A DNA stretch of 64,000 nt from Sporocytophaga sp. (GTDB lineage: Bacteria; Bacteroidota; Bacteroidia; Cytophagales; Cytophagaceae): positions 62,001 through 126,000 of the forward strand of contig NZ_JAGHZZ010000004.1 of assembly GCF_017745095.1 (NCBI RefSeq). Direction: 5' to 3'. Shown piece after piece: positions 18,436 to 27,800 of the stretch; positions within the stretch are counted from its first letter, which is position 1, and every line of letters starts with the position of its first letter. A model generated the notes under the pieces. It had not been told where the DNA came from, ran no database searches, and worked only from the letters and a program-made list of their open reading frames with translations. A program made the translations under genes and the position numbers.

Positions 18436-20736
18436 ATGAAAAAAAGTTTTGTAGCATTTCTTTCAGCTGCCCTGATTGTATCAGGTTGTAAAACTTCCGA
18501 AAAAACTTCAAAAACTGCCACAGATCCATCTGTAGCTGTTATCGGTGGCCAGCCGGTAAATGAAAATGAATTTGTTTATGTCTATAACAAAAACAATTCA
18601 AGTTCTCCTGATGCCTACACTGAAAAAAGCATCAAAGAGTATTTGGACCTTTATATCAATTTTAAATTGAAGGTCAAAGAGGCGGAATCTCTAGGTATAG
18701 ACACAACTACTTCTTTCAAGAAGGAACTGGAAGGCTACAGAAAACAGCTCGCTCAGCCTTATCTTACTGAAAAAGGTGTAACAGAGCAGCTAATTAAAGA
18801 GGCTTATGAAAGAATGAAGGAGGAGGTAAGAGCTTCTCACATTCTGATTAATGTTAATCCTGATGCTGATCCTAAAGATACTTTGGCTGCATTTAATAGG
18901 ATTAATGAAATCAGACAAAAGGCTCTTGGTGGAGAAAGCTTTGAAAAACTTGCAAAACAATATTCTCAAGATCCTTCTGCTAAAACTAACGGTGGAGATC
19001 TTGGATATTTCACTGCGCTTCAAATGGTTTATCCTTTTGAAGATGCTGCCTATAAAACTGCTGTAGGACAAATTTCTCAGCCTGTAAAAACAAGATTCGG
19101 ATACCATATCATTCAGGTTAAAGACAAGAGAAAGTCTCAAGGACAAGTTAGAGTTGCCCACATCATGGTGAGAGCTACTACCGGAACTGCTGAAGCTGAC
19201 TCATTGGCTGCAAAACAAAAAATTGACGAGATCTACGCTAGGGTTCAAAAGGGTGAAGACTGGAACCAATTGGCAAATCAGTTCTCTGATGATGTTAACT
19301 CTAAATCAAAAGGTGGTGAACTTCAATGGTTTTCTACAGGTCGTATGATTCCTTCTTTTGAAGATGCGGCTTTCAAACTAGCTGAAGTTAATCAGGTAAG
19401 TAAGCCTGTTCAGACTCCTTATGGATGGCATGTTATCAAACTTCTTGAGAAAAAAGGTCTTGAGCCTTTTGAAGAACTTGAACCTACATTAAAAGCTAAA
19501 GTATCTAAAGATTCAAGATCAGAGCTTAATAAAACCAGACTGATTGAAAGACTGAAAAAAGAAAACAATTTCACTGAAAATGCTAAATCTCTTGAACTTG
19601 CTATTAGCAAAACAGATTCTACTCTGCTAGACGGTAAATGGAATTTTACTCCAGATGCTAAAAACAATCCTGTGCTTTTCAATGTCGGTAAACAAAACTA
19701 TACTGTTAACGACTTCCTTACTTTTGTAAAAGAAAGACAAAGACCAAGAAAAAATACTTCTGCCGCTCAGTATGTTAAAGTGCTTTACAAAGAGTATGCA
19801 GATCAGCAATTGCTAGGTTATGAAGAATCTCACCTTGCTGACAAATATGTGGATTACAAAATGCTTGTTAAAGAATACAGAGATGGGATTCTATTATTCC
19901 AGTTAATGGATGAAAAAGTATGGTCAAAAGCAATTGAAGATACTACCGGATTAAAAGGTTATTTCAATCAGAATAGAGATAAATTCAAATGGGACAGAAG
20001 AGCAGATGCTGTTATCTTTAATGTGAAAGATAAGGCTACTTTAGATAAATTGAAGGCTGAGCTTTCTAAAGGTAAATTTGAAGTTAAAGATCAGAAGTTA
20101 TCAGCAATTAACTATAAAGCTAATACTTCAGATATTGAAGAATCATATAAAAAAGATCTTGATAAAATTGTAAGTCAGTTACTGAAGGATAAGCATTTGG
20201 TGCTTGAGCTTTCTGCATCGGCAGAAGCAAAGGAACCAGCTACACTTTCTCTAATGAGAGGTGCAGGTGTTTATAACTATCTAAAGAATAAAGGTGTAGA
20301 TTCAACACGTATCATATTAAAAGATCTAGGAAAAGGTACTCCTAAGAAAACTGAAGCTGAAAAGAATGCTGATAGAAAAGTAGGCTTGGTTGTTTATTCT
20401 ACATCAAAGAAATCTCTCGAAAATACTTTCAATCAAAATGCTCCGTTAACTCTTCAGGTAACTGAAGGTAAATTCCAGAAAGGCGATAACGAAGTTCTTA
20501 ATTCTATAGAGTGGAAAGAAGGAACTTCACAGATTGAAAAAGACGGTAGAATCTACTTAATCAAAATCAATAAAGTAGAAGAGCCAAGAGCAAAAACTTT
20601 TGAAGAATCTAGAGGTCTTGCAATCTCTGACTATCAGACTTACCTTGAGCAAGAGTGGATCAAAGATATGAAGAAGAAATATCCTGTATCCATTAATGAA
20701 CCTGAGATTCAGAAACTAGTAAAAACAAAGAATTGA
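18436..20736 (+). CDS. Lipoprotein parvulin isomerase with two rotamase domains and OmpA-like insert
   Basis: A 766-residue predicted envelope lipoprotein (lipobox VSGC, Cys18). Two parvulin rotamase domains follow a SurA-like N-terminal helical region: about 131-230 (ASHILINVNPDA ... FGYHIIQVKDK) and about 238-342 (VAHIMVRAT ... YGWHVIKLLEK). Residues about 570-655 resemble an OmpA/MotB peptidoglycan-binding domain: LMRGAGVYNYLKNKGVDSTR and ADRKVGLVVYS match the family's RAxxVxxYLxxxGIxxxR and NRRVEfxV, although the usual HTD aspartate is not evident. Probably a chaperone for outer-membrane proteins. It overlaps the next gene by 4 nt. Confidence 0.85.
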   Translation: MKKSFVAFLSAALIVSGCKTSEKTSKTATDPSVAVIGGQPVNENEFVYVYNKNNSSSPDAYTEKSIKEYLDLYINFKLKVKEAESLGIDTTTSFKKELEGYRKQLAQPYLTEKGVTEQLIKEAYERMKEEVRASHILINVNPDADPKDTLAAFNRINEIRQKALGGESFEKLAKQYSQDPSAKTNGGDLGYFTALQMVYPFEDAAYKTAVGQISQPVKTRFGYHIIQVKDKRKSQGQVRVAHIMVRATTGTAEADSLAAKQKIDEIYARVQKGEDWNQLANQFSDDVNSKSKGGELQWFSTGRMIPSFEDAAFKLAEVNQVSKPVQTPYGWHVIKLLEKKGLEPFEELEPTLKAKVSKDSRSELNKTRLIERLKKENNFTENAKSLELAISKTDSTLLDGKWNFTPDAKNNPVLFNVGKQNYTVNDFLTFVKERQRPRKNTSAAQYVKVLYKEYADQQLLGYEESHLADKYVDYKMLVKEYRDGILLFQLMDEKVWSKAIEDTTGLKGYFNQNRDKFKWDRRADAVIFNVKDKATLDKLKAELSKGKFEVKDQKLSAINYKANTSDIEESYKKDLDKIVSQLLKDKHLVLELSASAEAKEPATLSLMRGAGVYNYLKNKGVDSTRIILKDLGKGTPKKTEAEKNADRKVGLVVYSTSKKSLENTFNQNAPLTLQVTEGKFQKGDNEVLNSIEWKEGTSQIEKDGRIYLIKINKVEEPRAKTFEESRGLAISDYQTYLEQEWIKDMKKKYPVSINEPEIQKLVKTKN

Positions 20737-21602
20737 GAATAATTTTCAAAATCTTTTTAGTTGTAATATTATTTGTCACTCAAAGTTGTCAGCTCTTCGT
20801 TACGAAAAACCAGGATGCTGACAACTTTGAAGACAAACCTCTTGCACGCGTTTATAATTACGCGCTTTACCCTTCAGAACTGGAATCCGTTATATCCGGC
20901 CTACACGGGCCCGACAGCGCTGCCCTCGCAGATGCTTATATCCAAAAATGGACAACTCAGAAAATACTTTTAAGCCATGCTGAGTCTATTATAGACGAAA
21001 GCAATGAAGATATCAATCAAAAATTACAGGACTACAAAGAGTCTTTACTTATCCATACTTTCAAAGAACACTATGTTAGTGAAAAGTTGGATACTTTAAT
21101 TTCTGAAAAAGAAATACAGGATTTTTATGAAAAGAATATCAAATCGTTCGAACTGAGGGAGAATATTTTTAAAGGTACTTTTATAAAAATACCTAAGGAT
21201 GCTCCCAAAATTGATAAAATCAAATCTTTACTGGCATCCAATAGCGAAAAAGATAAAACAGAGCTCCGATTGCTTTGCCTTCGTCTGGCTTCTTTTTATA
21301 TTGTGGAAGATTCTCTTTGGCATAATTTTGACGAGATTATAAAAAATACTCCATTTGATGAGATCTCCGGAAAAAGACAATTTCTGGAAAAAACAGTTTT
21401 AGGGGAGCGGGCTGATAATAGCAATTTGTATCTCATTAAAATCAAGGATTATAAAAGCAGCGAGCAGATTTCTCCATATGAATTTGCTCGTAATCAAATA
21501 AGAGAAACATTGCTGAATCAAAGAAAAATTAATCTTATTAAATCGCTTGAAGAAAATTTATATAAGCAGGCAAAGGAAAACAATGAAATCAAAATCAAGT
21601 AA
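20733..21602 (+). CDS. Lipoprotein related to the SurA/parvulin chaperone family
   Basis: A 289-residue lipoprotein with signal MRIIFKIFLVVILFVTQSC (Cys19). The start is a TTG whose bases overlap the stop codon of the preceding gene (TTGA); it is the only start that retains the signal peptide. The helical region with YIQKWTTQKILLSHA and DFYEKNIKSFELREN resembles the SurA N-domain, but no complete rotamase domain is evident, so it may act as a chaperone only. It lies between two isomerase genes and overlaps the downstream one by 20 nt, so the three are translationally linked. Confidence 0.75.
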   Translation: MRIIFKIFLVVILFVTQSCQLFVTKNQDADNFEDKPLARVYNYALYPSELESVISGLHGPDSAALADAYIQKWTTQKILLSHAESIIDESNEDINQKLQDYKESLLIHTFKEHYVSEKLDTLISEKEIQDFYEKNIKSFELRENIFKGTFIKIPKDAPKIDKIKSLLASNSEKDKTELRLLCLRLASFYIVEDSLWHNFDEIIKNTPFDEISGKRQFLEKTVLGERADNSNLYLIKIKDYKSSEQISPYEFARNQIRETLLNQRKINLIKSLEENLYKQAKENNEIKIK

Positions 21603-22941
21603 CACTATAAAACTTTTAGTATTTTTTGCTTTTATACTTTTATCTCTGAGATCTGAATACAGCGCCGCTCAGGTGCTGGATAAAATAATAGTAAAAGTTG
21701 ATAATGAAATTATCATGAAATCGGAGCTTGAGATGAACTATCTTCAGGTTCTGGCTAATCAGGAGAATGTCAGCGATGCTAATAAGCTCAAGTGTCAAGT
21801 ACTAGAAACTCTCATTATCAATAAACTTCTGATTGCAAAAGCTGAAATAGATTCTGTTACTGTTGAAAAAGCTCAGGTTGATGAACAACTTGATAGAAGA
21901 ATGGCATACTTTATCAGTCAGATCGGATCTGAGGAAAAGCTTGTTGCAATGTATAACAAAAGCATTGATGACCTGAAAAAGGAACTGCGGGCTCAGGTAA
22001 AAGAACAACTGATTATTCAGAAGATGCAGGATAACATCACCAAAGATTTAAAAGTTACTCCTGGTGAAGTGAAGAAGTTCTTTAATGAAATACCAAAAGA
22101 TAGTCTACCTTATTTTTCAACTGAAGCGGAAGTTGGACAGATTGTAGTGATCCCCAAAATAAGTAAAGAGAAAAAGAATGAGACCAAAGAGCAATTAGAG
22201 CGGATCAAAGCCAAACTTCAAGAAGGTGGAGACTTCTGTAAGATGGCAGAAATTTTCTCTGAGGATCCAGGATCTGCAAAAAACTGCGGAGAGTTAGGTT
22301 TCTTTAAAAGAGGGGAGCTGGTTCCAGAGTACGAAGGAGCTGCTCTGAAACTTAAAGCCGGAGAGCTTTCCGGAATTGTTGAGTCAGAATATGGATTTCA
22401 CCTTATTCAAATGATTGCAAGAAGGGGAAATGAATTTAATTCAAGACATATTCTTATAAAGCCAACATCCTCTTCTCAGGACATGAATACGTCAATAAAT
22501 TTTCTGGATAGTTTAAGGACTGCAATCTTAAACGATAGTATCAGCTTTGAGAAAGCAGCAAAGAAATTTTCCGAAGATAAAGGAACCAACTCTTCAGGTG
22601 GCCTTTTTATTGATCAGGAAACAGGAAGCTCTCATATTCCAATGGAAAAACTAGATCCTGTGGTTTTCTTCCTTATTGATACTATGAAAGTTGGGACAAT
22701 TACCCATCCTATTCCATTTAAAATGGAAGATGGAACAGAAGCTGTGAAAATAGTTTATTATAAGAGTAAAACACCTCCTCATCAGGCAAACCTTACTGAT
22801 GATTACCAGAAAATTCAAAAAGCAACCCTTGCTGAGAAAAAAAATAATGCTGTCAATAAATGGTTTGATAAAAATAAAGGAGAAGTATTTATTGATATAG
22901 ATGAAGAATTTAAGGACTGTGAATTGATGATAACCCAGTAA
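21583..22941 (+). CDS. SurA-like periplasmic peptidyl-prolyl isomerase
   Basis: A 452-residue secreted chaperone-isomerase. I choose the ATG at 21583 because it gives a proper signal peptide (KLLVFFAFILLSLRSEYSAAQ); the in-frame TTG at 21547 would add 12 charged residues. The SurA N-domain begins LDKIIVKVDNEIIMKSELEM. Rotamase domain one runs about 170-280 (AEVGQIVVIPK ... EYGFHLIQMIARRG) and a second, NSRHILIKPT ..., follows at about 287-395. It should help outer-membrane proteins fold. It is third in the isomerase cluster and 10 nt ahead of moxR. Confidence 0.88.
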   Translation: MKSKSSNTIKLLVFFAFILLSLRSEYSAAQVLDKIIVKVDNEIIMKSELEMNYLQVLANQENVSDANKLKCQVLETLIINKLLIAKAEIDSVTVEKAQVDEQLDRRMAYFISQIGSEEKLVAMYNKSIDDLKKELRAQVKEQLIIQKMQDNITKDLKVTPGEVKKFFNEIPKDSLPYFSTEAEVGQIVVIPKISKEKKNETKEQLERIKAKLQEGGDFCKMAEIFSEDPGSAKNCGELGFFKRGELVPEYEGAALKLKAGELSGIVESEYGFHLIQMIARRGNEFNSRHILIKPTSSSQDMNTSINFLDSLRTAILNDSISFEKAAKKFSEDKGTNSSGGLFIDQETGSSHIPMEKLDPVVFFLIDTMKVGTITHPIPFKMEDGTEAVKIVYYKSKTPPHQANLTDDYQKIQKATLAEKKNNAVNKWFDKNKGEVFIDIDEEFKDCELMITQ

Positions 22942-22951
22942 AAAGATAAAC

Positions 22952-23917
22952 ATGGAAGCGCAAAAATCTGAAGTGGCTCTGGCAGATGAATTTTTTGACA
23001 CGAGTAAAAAGCTTAAAGCTGAAATCTCTAAAGTAATTATAGGTCAGGAGGATGTTGTAAATCTTGTTCTCACAGCAATTTTTTGTCAGGGACACTGTCT
23101 GTTGGTTGGTGTGCCAGGACTCGCAAAGACATTGCTTATTAATACTATCGCATCAGTGCTGGATCTGAATTTCAAACGTATTCAGTTTACACCCGATTTG
23201 ATGCCTTCTGATATTGTAGGCTCTGAAACCCTTGACAATAACAGAAATTTTAAATTTGTAAAAGGACCTATTTTTGCCAATATCATTCTGGCAGATGAAA
23301 TAAACCGTACCCCCCCTAAAACTCAGTCTGCATTGCTTGAGTCTATGCAGGAGTTTTCAGTAACTGTTTCCGGTAACATTTATAATCTGGAGAAGCCATT
23401 TTTCGTACTTGCTACGCAAAACCCGATAGAGCAAGAGGGTACCTATCCTCTTCCGGAAGCGCAGCTGGACAGATTTATGTTTAACCTGTTTCTGGATTAC
23501 CCTTCTTATCAGTCAGAGCTTTCAATAGTTAAGAATACAACAACAGCCCATCGTCCTATTGCTAATAAAGTTCTTGATAAAAATCAGATTCTGGCTTACC
23601 AGGATCTTGTAAGAAAAGTACCTGTACCTGATAATGTAATAGAATACGCTGTAAAGCTGGTTCACAAGACAAGATCAAAAAGCGAACATGCGCCTGAGAT
23701 AAGCAAAAAATATCTTGAGTGGGGAGCGGGACCAAGAGCATCTCAATACCTTGTTATTGCTGCAAAATGTAATGCTTTGATGAATAAAAAATATTCTCCG
23801 GACATAGAAGATGTTAAAGCTATTGCACCTTCTGTATTGAGACATAGAATAGTCAGAAACTTTAAAGCAGAAGCTGACGGAGTTTCGGTTGACGATATTA
23901 TCTCTAAATTGCTATAA
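22952..23917 (+). CDS. MoxR-family AAA+ ATPase
   Basis: A 321-residue single-domain ATPase. The Walker A-like loop is GVPGLAKTLLIN and Walker B is IILADEINRTPPK, followed by the sensor SALLESMQEF and ATQNPIEQEGTYPLPEAQLDRF, all nearly family consensus. MoxR proteins act as chaperones with VWA-domain partners such as the Bat proteins. Here it is placed 10 nt after the SurA-like gene, and no DUF58 or VWA gene follows; a lone BatD gene lies about 18 kb away. A strong convergent terminator ends the transcript. Confidence 0.95.
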   Translation: MEAQKSEVALADEFFDTSKKLKAEISKVIIGQEDVVNLVLTAIFCQGHCLLVGVPGLAKTLLINTIASVLDLNFKRIQFTPDLMPSDIVGSETLDNNRNFKFVKGPIFANIILADEINRTPPKTQSALLESMQEFSVTVSGNIYNLEKPFFVLATQNPIEQEGTYPLPEAQLDRFMFNLFLDYPSYQSELSIVKNTTTAHRPIANKVLDKNQILAYQDLVRKVPVPDNVIEYAVKLVHKTRSKSEHAPEISKKYLEWGAGPRASQYLVIAAKCNALMNKKYSPDIEDVKAIAPSVLRHRIVRNFKAEADGVSVDDIISKLL

Positions 23918-23948
23918 GTTATTTTGCCGTAAAAGGGCTAAAAATATT

Positions 23949-23989
23949 AAGGGTTAATGAAGGACTTTCCTTCATTAACCCTTTTTTAT
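23949..23989. terminator. Bidirectional terminator between moxR and the propeller gene
   Basis: A 16-bp stem (23949-23964 with 23968-23983) has a 3-nt loop and a T-run on the plus strand. It separates convergent genes. Confidence 0.85.
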
Positions 23990-24873
23990 TTCTTTTGACT
24001 TCCTGTCTTTGACTTCCCTGTATCCTTAGGTTTATTTGTCCCTGCCTCAAAAATATCTCCCTGCTCATTAGAAATGATCAGTTTATTGCCGTCTAAATAT
24101 TCTAACCCTTCTGACTGAATACCGATTGCAAATGGAGTGCAGTATAAGGGAGTAAGACTTAGCTGATCCTTTTGATTATCTGATTTGAAGATATAAATTC
24201 TTCCATAGGATAATAATGCAAGCTGATTGTTGTCTTTGTTAATCGCAGCGCTTGTAATCATTCCTTCGAGCGGTATTTCAGCGATTTTCTTTGCAATCTG
24301 TTCTCCTGGCTTGTCCGGAATAATATAAACCTTTACTGGATTGGTACTTCTGTTTTTGGAGAATAAATAAAAGTTGTTTTTATACCAAATGAAAGCCTCA
24401 CAGTCAAAGTCCTTTTCGCTTTTTAGAGGAGGGAAGCTTTCCTGATCTTCATAAGCAAAAAAGACGATATCTGTGGATTTTGAAACCGGATTGTATTTGT
24501 ATATTCTTAAATTCTTACGCTTATTGTTATTGTTACCGAAATCTCCTATACAAAGATTACCTGCTCCATCCCGTGTCAGATCTTCCCAGTCTATATTATT
24601 GGCATCAGGGATTACTATAGAATCTTTAAGTGTACCCTTTTTATCTATTTCATATACTATAGGTCTTCCTCCTGAATCATTGTTGGTATAAAATAAGTCT
24701 TTAGCAGATCCATAGGTTAGGCTGGAGCTTTCATTTACCTGTGGAGGCATAGTACCTGTTTGTTTGAAGGTGTAAACAACTTCCTGAAATCCAAAACCTG
24801 TGCAGTCTTTTTCCACCGGACTAAGCAAGCTAGTCACCGTTGCCAGAGAAGCAATAATACTTATTTTAAGCAT
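23986..24873 (-). CDS. Secreted beta-propeller-like protein
   Basis: A 295-residue protein with a short hydrophobic N-terminus (MLKISIIASLATVTSLLS) that could be a signal peptide. The rest has repeated strand patterns such as AKDLFYTNNDSGGRPIVYEID, NNIDWEDLTRDGAGNLCIGDFGNN and GLEYLDGNKLIISNEQGDIFEA, typical of propeller proteins in which DWEDLT and SEGLEYL blocks recur (SdiA-regulated or phytase-like folds). No catalytic residues are recognised. It overlaps the helicase gene by 8 nt and ends the ribD-helicase operon. Confidence 0.6.
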   Translation of the reverse strand: MLKISIIASLATVTSLLSPVEKDCTGFGFQEVVYTFKQTGTMPPQVNESSSLTYGSAKDLFYTNNDSGGRPIVYEIDKKGTLKDSIVIPDANNIDWEDLTRDGAGNLCIGDFGNNNNKRKNLRIYKYNPVSKSTDIVFFAYEDQESFPPLKSEKDFDCEAFIWYKNNFYLFSKNRSTNPVKVYIIPDKPGEQIAKKIAEIPLEGMITSAAINKDNNQLALLSYGRIYIFKSDNQKDQLSLTPLYCTPFAIGIQSEGLEYLDGNKLIISNEQGDIFEAGTNKPKDTGKSKTGSQKK

Positions 24874-27800
24874 GTTTGATGTACGTTACTATTTTTTCTT
24901 TGAATTGATTTCTGTCAGACCAATACTGACGACTGTTAAGCTTAATGTAACTCCAGTTTTTATTTTTCAAGGTCATTGGCAGATAGGCATGAAAATCTTT
25001 TATGGAAACAGATTGAAAATATATATTATCGTCTGTTAATACCAATGAACGATATTGATTGTTTTCAGCAATTGAAAGATCAGAGAATGTAAATTCATTT
25101 GTGATTGTCTTACCCTTAAGATCATTCTCTGTCAGGTTCTTGACTATGGCAGAAAGATGCGCGTCTGAAGTCTTATTAAGTATTGAAATATTCTGTTTTG
25201 CTTTACTTTCCGAGATGGTATGGGCATATTGCAGGTATGCTTTCAATAACTTCGGTCCTTCATGTTTTGCACTGCTTACATCCATTTCTGAAGGAAGTAT
25301 ACTTGAAACAATGTATATCTTCTCCTTTGCCCTGGTAATAGCTACATTTAGTCTGTTAGAGCCACCATCCAGATTCAATGCTCCAAACTGCATAGCCAAC
25401 TTTCCCTTCTGATCCTTGGCATAACCAATTGAAAAGATAATTATATCCCTTTCATCTCCCTGCACATTTTCTATGTTCTTAACAAAGAAATCATCAGGCA
25501 ATGTCATTGCACCAGAAGCTGTTTGCTCATCAAACAAGTCCTGAATTAAAGAGGCTTGTGTGTAATTGAACGTAACGATACCGATGCTTTTCTTTTCTTT
25601 AAGCAACTTTTGGACAAGCATTACAATATGAGATGCTTCTTCGTAATTAGCACGTTTCTCCCACATTCCATCAAGCTTAATGAATTTTATTGCAGTATCA
25701 TTATTATTAAGATCATTTTTATCGGGAATCATTTTTAGCCTTCCCTTATAAAAATGATTGTTGGAGAATTCAATCAATGCATTGTTTCTACTTCTATAGT
25801 GTCCTTGGAGATATACCTGTATCAGATAGTTCTGGCCAAGGTGCAAGAGAGATTCTGCTTCTGTATCAGGATGGTCTTCCGTTTCATCATCAAAGCGGAC
25901 CTGATAAAGATCTGCAGGTTTAAGTTGCTTTTCATCTCCTGCAATTACAATCTGTTTACCTCTGTACATAGCAGGCAGACCACGCTCAGCAAAGCATTGA
26001 GAAGCTTCATCGAAGATGACTACATCAAACAGCGGGTCAAGTGGAAATATGCTTGAGACTGATTCAGGAGAGGCCATCCAGCATGGGATCAACTCAAACA
26101 GCTCTTCATGGAATTCCTGGATCAGTTTTCGTAATGGCCAAATTTTCTTCTTCTTGCTAACCTGGTGTTTAAGTTCTCTATAAGTTACCCTGTTGCTTAG
26201 CCTGTTGTACTGAACCGCATTGTAGGTTCTTTCTTTGGCTCTTAAAAGCAATATGTCCTTGCTGATTTTTAACTTGGCCTCAATGGAGCTTATAAGTTCT
26301 ACTTCTAATTGTTCCAGCTTAAAAGTACCAGCAGTCCTTAATACCGGATATTTATTTTCTATATGATCAATCCATTGCAGATAGAGGCTATTCTTAAATA
26401 AATCAAGAGCTTTATCTGCATTCTCAGGTTCTTGCAACAAAAGCTTTTGGAGGACAGACCTTTCATGAGAAGCAAGAGTGCTTTCAAGCTCATCCATTTC
26501 TTTAAGATAATCAAAGTCCTTCCTTAAGCTTGATTGCAAGGCCTCAGCAAAAGCCTGGTCTCGTATAATTTTTTCTGTTTGAGCCAATGTCAGGTAATTC
26601 AGCCATAACTTCCGTTCTTCCTGATATGCATTGGCTAAAGCTATCAGTTTTTCCCAATTATTGATAAAGTCGCCATGAGAGTAATTTACAGAGATGTATT
26701 TTTTTAATTCTGATTTATTATGGATTTCCTTGGCCTCGATAGCTTGGTGCAAATTGTTGAACCAATTTTTAAAAGCTGTAATGTTGATAGATTCGGGCAT
26801 ATTTGCAAGCCATGAACATTCTTTAAGCTCGCTGGTGATTTTTTTAAATAGGATTCTATCATCTATTCTTTTGGATAGTTCTTCCAATCCAATACTATCA
26901 AGCTTTAATCTGTTGCTTGTAAGAATTCTTACAACCTCTGTTTTGTCTTTAGAAAAGACAGACCAGATTATTTTTGTAAAGAAGTTCTTTTGTGCCTTTC
27001 TGGCTTTGTCTATCACTGGAAGAATAGAATGAAGCCTTTGATCAGGAATACTTGTTTCTATTTCACCTTGAGATAAACAATTTTCAATCTCCTGTTCTTT
27101 TTGTCTCAGCCAGCTTTTATCCGGTTTTTTGTTTTGAAGAAAAATAAAAGACTCAAAAATGTCATCGTTTTTTAATAATTCAAGGAGTATGGCAATATCC
27201 TTCTGATTATCTGAAACTACATTTATATCGGAAGGTGTTAACGACTGTCCTGTCAGTGTTAAAGCTTCTTTAAGCAAGTCTGTGACATAGACAGGAATAT
27301 TATCAATAAGTTTTTTTATCTCCCTCTGATCTGCATTTGATAAATTGGCAAAGGATATTCGATCCTTCCAAGCATAATCGTTCTGCCTGAAAGAATTGTA
27401 CTGATAATAAAATTTTAATGTTGTAGCAAATGGAGAAAGGGACTGCTGTGAAAAGTATTTGTATTCATCCTTTAAATCTATGATCTCTTTTTCTGGATCA
27501 CTTGTGAGGTACAGCTGCTTAGCAGAAATACCAAACTCCTTTTCATCAAACAGAGCTTGTTTATAGTTCTCCAGTTCTTCGGTAAGCTGATCTATCCTTC
27601 TGCTAATTTGCAGAAAGCTGCGTTCAAGTGACATTGCATCAAGACTGCTGTTTTCTGTTTTATATTCATCAAGCCTGTCTATCTGAGATTCTATCTTAGA
27701 ATAAATCTCTTTCCTGTCATTTTTGAAATCATGAACAAGGCAGAGGAAGGCATCAGCCCCTGTTTGACGGAGCCTTTCATATACTACATCAAGAGCTGCA

